Source: Catenaria anguillulae PL171 (taxonomy: Eukaryota; Blastocladiomycota; Blastocladiomycetes; Blastocladiales; Catenariaceae). Taken from it: a stretch of DNA of 64,000 bases. The position numbers and the translations under genes are program-made. Positions 35,198 through 46,569 of the stretch are shown here, one piece after another. Under the pieces are notes generated by a model. That model saw only the letters and a list, made by a program, of their open reading frames with translations. It was not told where the DNA came from and ran no database searches. The DNA lies in assembly GCA_002102555.1 (NCBI GenBank), contig MCFL01000086.1, forward strand, positions 1-64,000, written 5' to 3'. Position 1 is the stretch's first letter; each line of letters starts with the position of its first letter.

Positions 35198-36107
35198 TGG
35201 ATTTCATCCGCCAGTTTTTCGTTCAAGAGCTCGAGCTCGCCAAGACCAATTCGGCAACTGGCTCCAAGGCTCTCGAGAGCATTGTTGGCTTGCTGAATGA
35301 TCCCAAGACCCCGAGCGCTTGGACATGGACGTCGAGCTGGTGACGTTTGTGTCGCCAGTACTTGTCCAAGGGCTTGACTTCTTCCAGAAGCGCATGGCGT
35401 CTGCGCCGTTTGTGTCTACGCAAGTCGAGTCGACCCGCAAGTTCCTTGAGCTGTACTCTACCAATCCACCCAACGCCTCTCGGTCAAGCTGCAAGACCCT
35501 TCTCGCATGCCCAGCATAACAACCCAGACACCGTCATGGGTTTGTACTCGCGTATCGTCAAGAAGGCTCTCGACAAGTTTAACAACCACACTACCAACCA
35601 TTCGGCCATGGCGTACTTCGATGGCACATGCGCATTCAACCCAGAGTTTGTTTACAGCTCTACCGAGCGGCACTCGCTCCTGTACTACAAGCTGCCCGTG
35701 TTCCAAGATCCGAGGCCCGATTTGGTGCGCGAATGGGTGCGTTATGTCGCCCAGGCCAATGAGCATGCGGCCGAAATCATCAGCGGCAATCGTGACGGTG
35801 TATGTGGGTTTCAGCGGGTGCCGTTGAGGAGAGCAAGCTAAGCTTGGCTGAGTTTTGGTGCAAGACCTTGGGCATGTACCCGACCTTGTTCCAGCTCGCT
35901 TGGTTTTACATTCACTTGCCCGTGTCAAATGCCGAGGTCGAACGTTCATTCTCCAAGTTGTCCAAGCCGCAAGATTTTGACCGCCAGAACATGACGTACG
36001 AGTGTGTGTGGGCGCACATGTTGCTGCAAGACAATGCTGTCGACGCTCTACCAAAGATCAAGTCCGCAAGGATGTTGTCGTCGATGTGTAGTTTTCGGCT
36101 GGTTTAG
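35198..36107 (+). pseudogene. hAT-family transposase remnant (C-terminal part)
   Basis: Fragments of a transposase are visible in several frames: FIRQFFVQELELAKTNSATG, LDMDVELVTFVSPVLVQGLD, GLYSRIVKKALDKFNNHTTN, SAMAYFDGTCAFNP. The clearest block is the hAT C-terminal dimerisation domain at about 35845–36030: LAEFWCKTLGMYPTLFQLAW, FYIHLPVSNAEVERSFSKLS, including the family hallmark SNAEVERSFS. Frames break near 35300, 35500 and 35830. The N-terminal BED zinc finger and DDE first half are not recognisable, so it is a truncated or decayed copy, though part of the breakage may be assembly error. Confidence 0.7.
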
Positions 36108-37143
36108 GTTGTTGTTGTGGGACTGGAGCAAAGTCCTTTTCCACCTTGTGTGAGTGTTAGATCAGAGGGTCTTGTCAATTCTTTCCGATTCTGGTCCTGT
36201 TTCCCGATTCTTCGAGAAATTCCCATGCGTTATATTCCCGTTGTATTGGAAGTACACACCTGTCATATAGATGACTCTTTGAATGCCTTTCCTTAACGCT
36301 CTTCGGCTGCCCACCTCAGTGCCCACATTGCCTCCACCAACATTTTATGTGGCTCAATACCTCTTGACGAGTGCCAAACCACATCCATTCAAACCGCGCA
36401 CCAAATCTGTGCTCGAGGAGCATCATCTTCTCGGCCTTCTGTTTCAATGGCTCAAGACACACACAGTTCCAGCGACTCGAGTTGCCCGTACAAGCATTGG
36501 GACCAACTGAGCCCAAAATGTGCCAGCGCCATACTCCTGGCTCATATCGCAATCGTCACTACACCACCTGACCACGCAAATGGCATTCCCACACTTATTT
36601 CTCGCGACCGTGTCCGCGAATCCACCCAAAGCTTGGTGTTTCGCTTTCTCTTGCCTGCGCGCCTTTCATTCAACGTGCCAATGGTTTCGGCGCCATGCTC
36701 GGGCACTCTGTCATCCTTTCTTGGCTTACTTACTTGGCGTCCTCGCACCTGTCGGACAGTGACGGCGAGCCCGATTACGTGTGAGCATATCAGCAACTTG
36801 AGCAGGTGGATCCAGGGCTGGCTGCCGTGTATGCAGCACTTGACTCCCAAGCACACGCTTTGAAACATACAAGACGTACAAGCAGGAGACTGACCGCTGC
36901 ACTCAATGCTCGGCTCCGCGACCATTCGCAATGGATTCTCCAGACAGCTCGGGACTCCAGCACGGCCCAGTCAGGCAGATGATTTGCTCGCAAGGTGGCT
37001 GTCACGATTTATGGCATTAGGTTCATACCCCGATTCCGACGTCTGCGTGTCTCCGGACCCGGTCTCTGCCATGGAGTTTATAAACCGAAAAAAATGCGCT
37101 AAGGAGAAACACCTACAATGCTATTCAAGAAATGGTGGGAACC
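36108..37143. other. intergenic, possibly transposon flank
   Basis: About 1 kb after the hAT remnant, with frames up to 138 codons but no domain or consistent codon bias. It may include transposon terminal sequence. Confidence 0.35.
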
Positions 37144-38500
37144 TCACATGGGCGGCAACTTAACACCACGCTCCTCCGCACCCACCACCTCCCTCCACGT
37201 CAATCCATGCTTTTCGAAGTATGCCGCCAACTCATCCTTTGTCTTTGCCACTGCGCCTGGCCCGTCCATGACCAAACTGGTGTACATTTGCACTGCCCTT
37301 GCTCCCGCCGCAGCATACGCCAATGCTTCCTTGCCACTTGCAATGCCGCCACATCCAATGATTGGGATCTTGTCGCCAATCTCGGACCGCACAATGCGCA
37401 CGGCGCGCAAACCGAGCGGAAACACGGGTGCGCCGGAAAGCCCACCTGCTTGTTGAACAAGCTCTGCATCGGATTTGAGCGATGCGGGCCGCTGAACCGT
37501 GGTGTTGGACACAATGATGCCGTCAATGCCAACATCGACGCGACCTTGGCCACATCCCTAAGCTCTTCCTCGGACATGTCAGGTGCAATCTTGACGCACA
37601 CGGGCACCTTTTTCGCGAGGCCAGCGGCCTTGACGGTTGCGTCGCGCTCATTGACAACAGCGGCCATGAGCTCACGCAGCACTTCGCTCTTTTGCAGCGC
37701 CCTGAGGCCGGGCGTGTTGGGCGAACTGACATTGACGACCAAGTAATCTGCCAGTGGGGCAAACGTGCGCACGCCCTTGACGTAATCCTCGTGCGACTCG
37801 GCAGCACTCGACTTGTTTTTGCCCAAATTGATACCCAGCAACTTGCCCTCGATCAAAGCCTTGCGATCATGGTCCTTGTCCTGCTTGTACTTGTGGGCGC
37901 GCACACGCTGCTGCAGCCGCTGCAACACAAGCGTGTGACCCTCGGAATTGAACCCATACCGGTTGATGACTGCCCCGTCCTCGGGCAACCGGAACACGCG
38001 CGGCTTTGGGTTACCGGGCTGCGGGCGTGGAGTGATGGATCCAATCTCGACACTTGCGAATCCCATGGCCAGCATGCCGTCAATCGCCTCGCCGTTCTTG
38101 TCGAATCCGGCCGCCAGGCCAACGGGATTGGCCAAGGGCAAGCCCCACAAGTCGGTCGCCAGTACGTCCGGGTCGGGCTTGCGGTCGCGCGGCACAAGGC
38201 CGTACTTGCCGAACCGCACGGCCACTTGGTGGGCAACCTCCGGGTCGACCGTGGCGCGCACGAGTGGCATGGTGAGCAGCGAGTGAATGCCTGCGCGCGT
38301 GTCGAGCAGGTACAGGGTGCCGAGGCCCGTGGCGGCAAGTCCCGTGGCGAGTTTGAGGCCCGAGATCCATTTGGACGATGCAGATGCAGATGTGGGTGCG
38401 GGCGAGGACGAAGAGGTTAAGAGCCGGCGCGAGGCAGGGCGGCATGGCGCCGCAGGTTCGCGGTAAGCGAGTGGCGGGTTGCAGAGATGGTCGAGTACAT
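37144..38500 (-). CDS. DHODH: dihydroorotate dehydrogenase (class 2, mitochondrial)
   Basis: FMN enzyme oxidising dihydroorotate to orotate with ubiquinone, the fourth step of pyrimidine synthesis, on the outer face of the inner mitochondrial membrane. Starts at the ATG at 38500 (MYSTISATRHSLTANLRRHA), an Arg/Ser-rich presequence, then a membrane anchor (LKLATGLAATGLGTLYLLD). FMN-binding and catalytic motifs: NPVGLAAGFDKNGEAIDGML, SVEIGSITPRPQPGNPKPRV, NRYGFNSEGH, LGINLGKNK, and VNVSSPNTPGLRALQ with the class 2 catalytic Ser. Later come VSNTTVQRP, GGLSGAP and GCGGIASGKEALAYAAAGA. About 452 residues with no intron. One base is missing near 37535 (VAKVA–VDVGIDGII) and one in the presequence near 38430. 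Class 2 (rather than the cytosolic class 1A of yeast) implies respiration-linked pyrimidine synthesis. Confidence 0.96.
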
Positions 38501-39144
38501 TGCGACTTGAGGGCGGGGGTAGTTGCTTGCCTTGAAGAGCGGGAATTACAGAGAGGTCATTGACGATATGTAAATACTTATTTGCGGATGGATGGATGGA
38601 TCGGATCGGTGGGTCAATCAAATGATTCCCCTGCCCTTTGGATTTTGGATGTGATCGTGGATAAGTAAATAAGTAATCGGATCTTTTCTCCACAAATTTC
38701 CTTCGTCCAGTTCGTACAGGACGGCCCTGAATGATGATTGTGACCTTACCTTATTGACAACTCAAGACCTGCAATAATTTGATGATAAATTCGATTCTAG
38801 ATAGCATCTGGTCAACGGGTAATAGATCCCCAGCGCCAGTAGTAGATATGCACAGCTTAGATGTATTACTGTTACGCAAGCCAAGTGACGGGGCGGCCTA
38901 GGACGTCCGAGGAAATGCTCGAATCCGACCAGAACACGCAGAGAAGGCTCGACGAAGGAGAAGCAGAAGCACTTGGCTGATCGACTTGGCATTCACTGCG
39001 GATGTTGAGAAGAGAAGACATGGAGTGGCGGCACCACACCCGCTTCACCATCAACTCAAGAGCTGGCGGACGCCGCCACGGCCCCATCTCTGCGTGGGCC
39101 CAAGCCATGAAACCTGCCAACACCAACCAAATCCAAAATCCAAA
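38501..39144. other. divergent promoter of DHODH and BAR–SH3 genes
   Basis: 0.64 kb, AT-richer, no coding sequence recognised. Confidence 0.5.
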
Positions 39145-40920
39145 ATGAGCTTTGCAAAGAACTTTGGCAAACTCAAGCAATGGACCAACGAGCGCCTGGG
39201 CTACGCCGGCCGCACCGAGGTCTCTGACCACTTCAAGGACCTGGAGCGCATTGTCGACGCCCGCCGCGACGCCGCCGACACGGTCTTTTCTGTTGCCGAA
39301 AAGTACGCCGACGCACACGCTCAGCGCAAGTTTATCGGCCTGCGCGGCATCAACGCCGACTTTCCGATCCACGCCCTCGGCACCGCCCTTGTCCATTTCG
39401 CGGGCAACATCCAGCAGCACGACCAAGACTCGAAACTCGCGGGCGTCCTTGCCACCGTCGGTAACCTCCAGGTCGACCTCGCACACCACCAGGCTGCGTT
39501 TCTCGACAAGCTCACGTCCGGCTTTCTCGCTGAATGGTCGCACTACGTGTCCGAGGGCAAGAAATACGCAGACTCAACGCAAGCTCGAGTCGCGCCGCCT
39601 CGACTATGACGCCAAGCTCAACAAGGTGCAGCGCGCAAAGAAGGAAAAACCCGAGCTCGAGGAGGAAGTGCGTGCTGCGCTCTTCAAGTACGAAGAGACC
39701 ATGAAGGAGGTCGAGACTAAAATGGAGTACTTGATGGATTTTGAAGACGACGGCGTCAATGCTGCCCAGTTACTGGTGGCCGCCCAAATCGAGTTTTTCG
39801 AGCAGTCGCTGACCGCACTGCATCAGGCACAAGCGGCGCTTGGCGGAAATGTCGGTGCCGCCAGGCCAAAGTACAGGCCGCCCGTCGCCGATTCGTTGTC
39901 CTTGTCGTCGTCGGCGGCCGTCACACCCGCCGGGTCGGCCTTCCCGTCGGGCGCAAACACGCCGTCCATGGGCATGCTCCGTGAAAACTCGCGCGACTCG
40001 CTTTCAAGTGCCGCTGGTCGCCCGAAACCGCCGTCACGGTCCGGATCGTACCATTCCAACCTGAGTGCGGGGGCGGCGCCGGTGGCGGCAGTGACTCGGC
40101 CAGCGCCCTTGGATTAGCCGCATACCAGCCGCCCATGCCCACGCAGCAGCAACAGCATCATTTGGCCAGGCATGCCACGGCAACCCCACCGCCGGCAACC
40201 GCTGCCGCTGCCGCGCCGCTCCCATCAGCCAGCAGTCAACGGGGTACTCTGCCATTAGCCAACACAACACGGGATACTCCGCGACGCCTGCATATGCCGT
40301 TGCACCTGCACCTACACCTGCACCTGCGGGCAGTGCCAGCACGGGCGGCCGTCGAGTGCGCGCCACGTTTGACTTTGTGGCCGAGTCGGACAATGAGTTG
40401 TCGTTGACGGTGGGCGATGTGGTTGTGGTTGTGCACGAGGTGGATGCAGGATGGTGGATTGGCGAAAGGAGTACGTCTAGCTCTTGCGCACACGTTTCAA
40501 TTTCAATTGCCCAACCGGTATGATAGCTGACTGAGTGATCGATCGAATCCAGATGGCCGCCGAGGCATGTTCCCATCCAACTACGTCGAACCCCTTGGAC
40601 CCGAGCCTGCCGCTGCACCCGCGCCCGCATCCGTGCACACCCCGTCCCCACTTGCTGCCGCATCCACCCGATTTGGCGGCTCGGCGTCCAACCTGCACGC
40701 CGCATCCCACTCGCCCGGGCCGGCTGCCGCCGCCCCCGTCGCATCGGCCGCATCCGTCGCGGTGCGTGCGGGCGGTGTGCCCGCCATGGCTGTTCCAGCT
40801 GCCGCACCTCCAACAGCTGCTGCATCGGCTGCGGCTGTGTGCGGCACGTGTGGGTGTGACGAGTACAAGGAAAATGTATTCAAGCGCGGGCAGTGTAACA
40901 ATTGTTTCCATGCACACTGA
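39145..40920 (+). CDS. BAR–SH3 domain protein with C-terminal Cys/His motif
   Basis: Membrane-curvature and endocytosis protein of the amphiphysin/endophilin type. Exons: 39145–40470 and 40553–40920. Residues 1–260 form the BAR domain: MSFAKNFGKLKQWTNERLGY, KDLERIVDARRDAAD, SEGKKYA then TQRKLESRRLDYDAKLNKVQ, FEQSLTALHQAQAA. A Ser/Ala/Pro/Gln-rich linker (TQQQQHHLARH) follows, then an SH3 domain (RVRATFDFVAESDNELSLTV, DAGWWIGER|NGRRGMFPSN, YVEP) split by an 82-bp intron. The last 25 residues have paired Cys: CGTCGCDEYKENVFKRG, QCNNCFHAH, a possible zinc-binding tail. Frame fixes: GAGA reduced to GA near 39575, and single bases near 40095 and 40230. Confidence 0.88.
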
Positions 40921-41005
40921 GGCGATCCCGATTGTTTCTTCGTTTCGTCCGTGTTGTTTTCATATCATACCTTGTGTTGTTGGTTTGCCTTTTGTTCTTT
41001 TCGTC

Positions 41006-42305
41006 TCACATCATGACATTATAATACATGCATATCATTACTGGCGTGCCATCAACGTACAAGTATGTAATCTCCTCACCACCAATACACTTTACCCACA
41101 CACCACACCACGCCACGCCCACGGCCGGTACGCCCACAATGTACGGCACCAGATGCCTTGGCCAAAACCCCCGGAGAGTCAACTCGACCTCCACCACCCG
41201 ACTCGCCTCCCCCGGGACTTGCCCTCGCGCATCACATGCACCCGGTGCTCCTTGTCGCGCCACACATCCCGCGTCCATTCCGGCACCCCCTCGACGGATG
41301 CGGGTGGGTCGCGCCTTGACACGTGGCAAGCGATCCGCAACGCACTCGGCGCATATGTCGCGTACATGCTGCGTGGGGTGAAGATGTCGCCCGGAAATTT
41401 GGGATCCGCACATGTCCACATTGCCCGATGGACCAGCGGGTCGGCGTATGCAAAGCTGAGCGTCACGTCCAAGAGCCGCGTAAATGCAAACGGCATGCCC
41501 AAGCTTGCTGATGAACGCACGCCGTCGAGTTGAAACAAGCGTGACAGAATCACGGCAAGGCCCGTGGACCGCGGAATCAGTGTTGCGCTTGGCACCTCCT
41601 CGGCAGCCACGCCTGCTTTTGCCGCATACTCGCGCGTGATGCGATTTGTGTTTGCCGTCAAGATGGTGCCTTCCGGGAACAAGAGCAGCCACTTGTTGCC
41701 GGGCGCACCGAGCAACGAGTCCATTTCCTTGTGCAGCTGCGGAATGTCGCGGGCGCGGTTGCGTGACAAAAAGATGAATTGGAACAGGAGCATCCCCGGC
41801 CCGAAAACGGGGACGTACTTTGGGGTTTGCTTGAGGATGATTTTCAGGGCGGCAGACCGGGCCAGAGGCAACGTTAGGAACCACAAATAGGTCCAGTCGA
41901 GCAGGGTTTGGTGGTTGGACACGAGGACCGTCCGGTCGGATGCCTGATCTTGGTCTTGGTCTTGGTCTTGGTTGGAACTCGAGTAGTCGTCGACAGCGCC
42001 AGAACCAGACGCCGAGGTGCCGTGTGCCACAAGCTTTTCCCACTCACTTGCGGAAAATGCATGGGCATCGGCGGAAACAACCAGCGTGGTGTGCGGTCCA
42101 AACGTGCAGTGGACGATAAACAGCAGCTCGGCAAATGCGGCCTGCGAGTGGTCAATGACGGTCCGAAAATGGGCCCATGAACAAGCGCCAAAGGCAGGGC
42201 GACCAGCTGCACAGAGTGGATGGACAGGGCGCCGGCAGTCAGGGCGAGCGAAGCGCCAAGACCGCGCGCGAGGCCCAAGGGCGTTTCGATGAGCGATGGC
42301 GGCAT
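41006..42305 (-). CDS. PlsC-family acyltransferase (1-acylglycerol-3-phosphate acyltransferase-like)
   Basis: ER-membrane enzyme transferring acyl groups to lysophospholipids. Starts at the ATG at 42305 (MPPSLIETPLGLARGLGASL) with an N-terminal hydrophobic stretch. Motif I is VSNHQTLLDWTYLW (NHx4D); motif II region is PGMLLFQFIFLSRNRARD; motif III is LLLFPEGTILTANT; then a proline motif region, VPSATLIPRSTGLAVILSRL. The arrangement resembles the fungal/animal lysocardiolipin-type AGPAT5/CST26 branch. A Gln-Asp dipeptide repeat (SSSNQDQDQDQDQ) sits just before motif I. The C terminus has another membrane segment (WPRHLVPYIVGVPAVGVAW). One base is missing near 42185 and one near 41195. Ends at 41006, 85 bp from the convergent BAR–SH3 gene. 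Confidence 0.87.
41942..41971. repeat. coding hexanucleotide repeat (Gln-Asp)
   Basis: Repeated cttggt units (tcttggtcttggtcttggt) inside the acyltransferase gene, encoding alternating Gln-Asp on the minus strand. Confidence 0.85.
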
Positions 42306-42597
42306 TGTGGAGGGTGGTATACTCTATCGGATGGTTTGATTTCATTACACACGACAAAGAGGTATACAAATGATTTTTGGTCAAGACAACTTGAAGGAAT
42401 GGCGAGGGGGCTGTCGATGCGGTTTGCCGGTTTGTTCGCAGGCTTTGCAAGGCCAGCTTAAGGACGGCGGCCCACAGCTGTACACGTTGACGTGTTGTTA
42501 AATACATCGTAGTGACTTGACAAATTCAAGGCGCATGTAAATATATATCTTTGTACAAAAACGGAACGACAAACATCATCTACGGGCTCGTACAAGC

Positions 42598-44664
42598 TCA
42601 TGATCCCGCTGACACAAGCGACCCATGACTCTTGCCCACCTTTTGGCTGGAATCCAACGACCCATTGCTTCCCCCCTCGTGCGCATTCTTGTCCTTGTCC
42701 TTGTCCTTGTCTTTACCCTTCTTCTTCTTGTCCCGATGTCGAAACATGTCTGCCGCCCACCGAATCGGGCCCGGATTCGAATTGCGCCTTGCGCCCACTC
42801 CCGGTCTTGCATCCACAGGTATTTCAGGCCCTGATCGCTACTTTGGCGCGACGACGTGCCCAGTTCCTCTGCCTTGAGTCTGGCCACCAGCGGCGACACG
42901 TACCCACCAGCACCTGCGTCCATCATGGGCGGCGGTGCACTCGTCGACAATGCCGGCGGCTCGCCCAACACGCCGGCAAGCGAGTCAAATGGGACAGAAT
43001 TGGACCGCGTCAGTGCCGTTGGCCGAAGCAAGGACCCTGCAAATCGTGGGCTTGCAGGCATCATGGGCGACGCGTGTGGTGCGTGCGCGTGGCGTTGGGG
43101 TCCCTCCATGCCCCCACTCCCCTGAGCGACGACCGGCGTGACGTGTCGAGGCACCCGAAGGCTTGCGCTTCATGCTTGCGTGCGTCAAAAACCCGTCCCT
43201 GTGGCGCGGGTGGTGTGCCAGGTGTGTGGCAACCAAATGTGCACGCAAGGCTTCGGCAATCACGCACAGGGCAACAATGCCTGCCTGATCAACGCCGGGG
43301 GCAATGTCGACGGAAAACAGGTCGGCGGATCGGGACAGAGTGGGCGGAGGCTTGACCTGCTTGCTGGTTGTTGGCGGTGAGGATGTGGCTCCGGGCGCAG
43401 GCGAGTGAGTGCGTGAAAGCGACGCGGAGCGTGTGGGTGAGGGGTTGCGTGCCTGTGTAGGGAGGCTGCTGTTGTGGAGGCTGAGGAACCGCCGCCGCCC
43501 GTGAACGAGGACGATCGGGCAAGGTCGGCGGCCGTGGGCGGCATGCGGTACGCACGCGCAACCAGTAGCCCGCCGTGCGATGGGTGGCCCGAGAAGATAA
43601 AAGTCACGGGCGCGTCGGTTGCGGCTTTGACAAACAGCGTGCCGTTGCGTGGGCACGACACGGCCAGGGTGACCGAGTGCGAGTGTAGGTTGAGTTTGGT
43701 GGCTTCGACGTGCATGCAGAGGGTTGGGTCGTGAGTCCACAAGGCGGCGAGTCGATGGGTTTGTGCGGTTGAGTTGGATGCGGATGTGGTCATGGATGCA
43801 GATGAGCGGGACGGGAGCGGTGGACAGGAAGGGTGGATGGGGGTAGCGTGAGAAACGGGCTGGGGGTGCCCGCTGCGTTTGAGGGCGAGTCGCCGCAAGA
43901 TAAGAGCACGGCATCAAACGAATTCATGGACGTGCGGTCCCACATGGGCGACGGTGGAATCACAGCGCTTGCGGGTCGGTGGATGGAAAAGATGGGAAAC
44001 GTGGTGAGCGCGTCGAGTTTATGGCCGGGGCGTGGTGGGAGATGGAGGAAATGGATGCATGCGACGAGGAGCGGCCAGACGCGGCGAGCGAGTGTGCATC
44101 GTCCACCAGCGGAGGAGAAACATCACCGTTGCCGTTACCGTTGCCATTGGGCGGGTGTCCGTGGTGCGGCTGAGGAAGAGACTCGGTCGAAGGGGAAGGC
44201 GGGCCACTGCCAGCCGCTGGCTCGGCGTGAATGTGCAGGATCTCTTCGCCATACACATTGGTCATGTGCAGCTCGGGCGGCCTGCCCAACGGTCCCTGTC
44301 CAGGTGGTAGCGACTGGTTTTGGTTTTGGTTTTGGTTCTGGTCGTGGTGGTGGCCATGGTGGTGATGAAGGTGAAGCTGCGGCAAGAGCAGGTGGGGGGC
44401 CCATCGAGGTGGAAGATGACGGCGCCGCGGTCGTCCGTGACGGTGAGGGTCGACTCAGTGCAGTGCGAGGGGGCGAGGGCGACGGCGCCCGACTGGCGCA
44501 CGTGCAGCTTGGCAATGGCGGTTGCGGGTTGCGGGTGCGGTTGCGGCCGAGGTTGAGGTCGAGGAGGCGTCGCACTGGCAGTAGGCGGGATCGACAATGG
44601 CCAGCGGGTTGGCGGCGTAGGACGTGAGGGGCAGCGACCGGAACTTTGACACGCTGTGGCCCAT
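42598..44664 (-). CDS. LURP-one / phospholipid-scramblase-like (tubby-fold) protein with large low-complexity insert
   Basis: Starts at the ATG at 44664 (MGHSVSKFRSLPLTSYAANP, then LAIVDPAYCQCD). β-rich blocks follow: ESTLTVTDDRGAVIFHLDGP, PPELHMTNVYGEEILHIHAE, LHSHSVTLAVSCPRNGTLFV, APVTFIFSGHPSHGGLLVAR. These end in a hydrophobic helix, SVDIAPGVDQAGIVALCVIA, matching the C-terminal helix pattern (VAPGVDxALxxAL) of the LURP-one/scramblase superfamily. A low-complexity insert with NQNQNQ and NGNGNG repeats interrupts the domain, and a long Pro/Ser tail ends in KGKDKDKDKDKN and LVSAGS at 42598. Frames change at several places (near 44560, 44390, 43950, 43520, 43130, 42830). The family call rests on pattern, not alignment. 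Confidence 0.55.
42689..42714. repeat. coding hexanucleotide repeat (Lys-Asp)
   Basis: Repeated ccttgt units at the 3' end of the scramblase-like gene, encoding KDKDKDKD on the minus strand. Confidence 0.85.
44312..44339. repeat. coding hexanucleotide repeat (Asn-Gln)
   Basis: Repeated ggtttt units in the scramblase-like gene, encoding NQNQNQ on the minus strand. Confidence 0.85.
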
Positions 44665-45475
44665 CTTGGGTTGTCGGAATCGCAATGTCTTTTACGCGTG
44701 CCGTGTGGTTTGACGATGGAAAGTAGGTACTCTGTATGCAATGGACTGCCAATTGCAAAAAGAATCTTGGTTGCCAGTTGCCACGATCCGACAAACAGTT
44801 GGGCGGAAGTGAAAGAATATTAATGCTCAGAGTTGTGCTCATCTCATGCTTGGCATCCATGTCTATGTGCTTGCATTGCGCATATGAAGTAAAGAGCTCG
44901 ACCGCTCGAGAGTCGTGTGACTTCCAGACACAAGTTCCATGCGTGGCGCGTGTGCTTCAGGCTTCACCAACACATGTTCTCGAAAGCCTCACTCGCCATG
45001 TCGTTGTTGCAGACGGTTGCAGACATGTCAGATGTGAAGTAAATTAAACAGCCAATCAGATCACAGGTGAACGAATGGATACGAACTGCTTTTTCACTTG
45101 CAACTGAGAGTCAATGGAATGGAGGCAGACATATTTCAAGTTGGCCAAACTTCAACAACACCATCCGAAACCAACCTTTTTATTCCATTTTCAGTCCCTC
45201 TTGTGCATGCACACAAGCCAAATCAAGTTGGGAACATGACCCGGCTATACCACTAAATAAGGACATGTTTCCGCTACTGGAGCTATAAATATTAGTTCAC
45301 AGAACGCATCGCCGGCCATGGAAGAATCCGCAACGGCACACGCCTTCGAGAAAGACACATTGCTGCTCCGATATTCCTCCTGACCTGAACATCTTAAGAA
45401 GTACCGCCTCATCTGTCGACAACTCGGATGCATGCACAACACAATATCTCCGCTCCAAGCAACCTCACCATCACC
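44665..45475. other. divergent promoter region
   Basis: 0.8 kb between the scramblase-like gene (−) and the GNAT-like gene (+). No gene seen. TATAAATA near 45285 precedes the GNAT-like gene by about 190 bp. Confidence 0.45.
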
Positions 45476-46332
45476 ATGACAACCGCCACCACCATCCACG
45501 CCCGCGACTTTACGCCGGCCGACGTTGCGACCGTCCTCGAGCAAGAGGCCGCCATCTTCCCGCTGTCCGCACCGCTTCCATCTCGGACCGTCCAAGCTTG
45601 GACCTCTGGCGCCTGCGCGCCCTTCTCACGCATCTTCACCACACCCGATCAAAATGGCAACGGCGATCTGGTCGTTGGTAACCTCTTGTGCATTCCAATC
45701 CCCGAACGCGCTTGGCACCAGCTGCTCGCGGGCAAACTAGTCGAGGGCGACTTGGTTGGCGCCGACCGGGTATGGGACGGCGGCCGAGCGAGTGGTGACC
45801 GCATTGGCATTCACGTGTATCATATCGAGGTGACGGATCGCTTGGCGTGGAAGCGAGCTGGAGATGGCGTTGTGGGTCGGGCGGCCAGGGAAGTTGGGTT
45901 GGCCGTGGACAAGGTCAGGAAAGAGGTTTGCCCAGAGCTCGAAGTGGTTGGATTTTCAGGTGCGTTTTTTGTAACTTGATCGCCTCCATGACTTGCGAAT
46001 CAGGGACCGCAGCACTCACTCAACCCATGCCTGCGCAAATAGCCCTTGCCGTGTCTGAAGGCGGCATTCGCACAATGTTCAACTATTACAATATGCGTGA
46101 ATTCCCATACTACCCCGTCTCGTCCGACTATGTGGTGACGGATCCCAAAACGGGCAAGGTCACGGCCATGGAGACCATTGACACCCAGGAGCGCATGAAC
46201 GAGGTGATTACGGCCAATGACGGTCGTGTGCCATTGCGCATCAAAATGGCATGTGTCTTGCCCGAGTGGCCAAGTGTGTTGTGGAAGTATACGCAGGCGC
46301 GGCCGTCGAGTACTCGGAAGGCGCAGTTGTGA
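45476..46332 (+). CDS. GNAT-like acetyltransferase (tentative), 270 aa
   Basis: Exons 45476–45959 and 46004–46332 with a 44-bp intron. Phases close exactly (813 nt), and no frame correction is needed. I choose the ATG at 45476 (MTTATTIHARDFTPADVATV) in good context (tcaccATGAC) over the in-frame ATG at 45428. The layout ARDFTPADVATVLEQEAAIF, ...GIHVYHIEVTDRLAW, and later MFNYYNMREFPYYPVSSDYV resembles fungal N-acetyltransferase-like proteins, but the acetyl-CoA loop (Q/RxxGxG/A) is not clear, so the function is uncertain. Confidence 0.5.
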
Positions 46333-46349
46333 TGACAAACATGGAATAA

Positions 46350-46373
46350 TGTGTGTGTGTGTGTGTGTGTGTG
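46350..46373. repeat. (GT)n microsatellite
   Basis: About twelve uninterrupted GT units, about 20 bp after the GNAT-like stop codon, in the 3' region between convergent genes. Confidence 0.95.
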
Positions 46374-46569
46374 CAACGGAAACGGTTAACAATATGTATT
46401 TTAGCGTAGACCACAAAATTGATTGTAAAAACTTGACAACAACAGGAACGACGAACATGACGACGAAAAAGACGAGTTTGAAGAACAAAACAATGCAAGG
46501 AACGGCAATCCATCTTGGATGTATACGATAAGAAAAAAAAAAAGTGTGGGTAGTTGATAAAGAAACATC

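Noticed and set aside
36283-36863. Frames of 75–138 codons downstream of the hAT remnant
   Set aside because: No start in context, no codon bias and no match to transposase or other domains.
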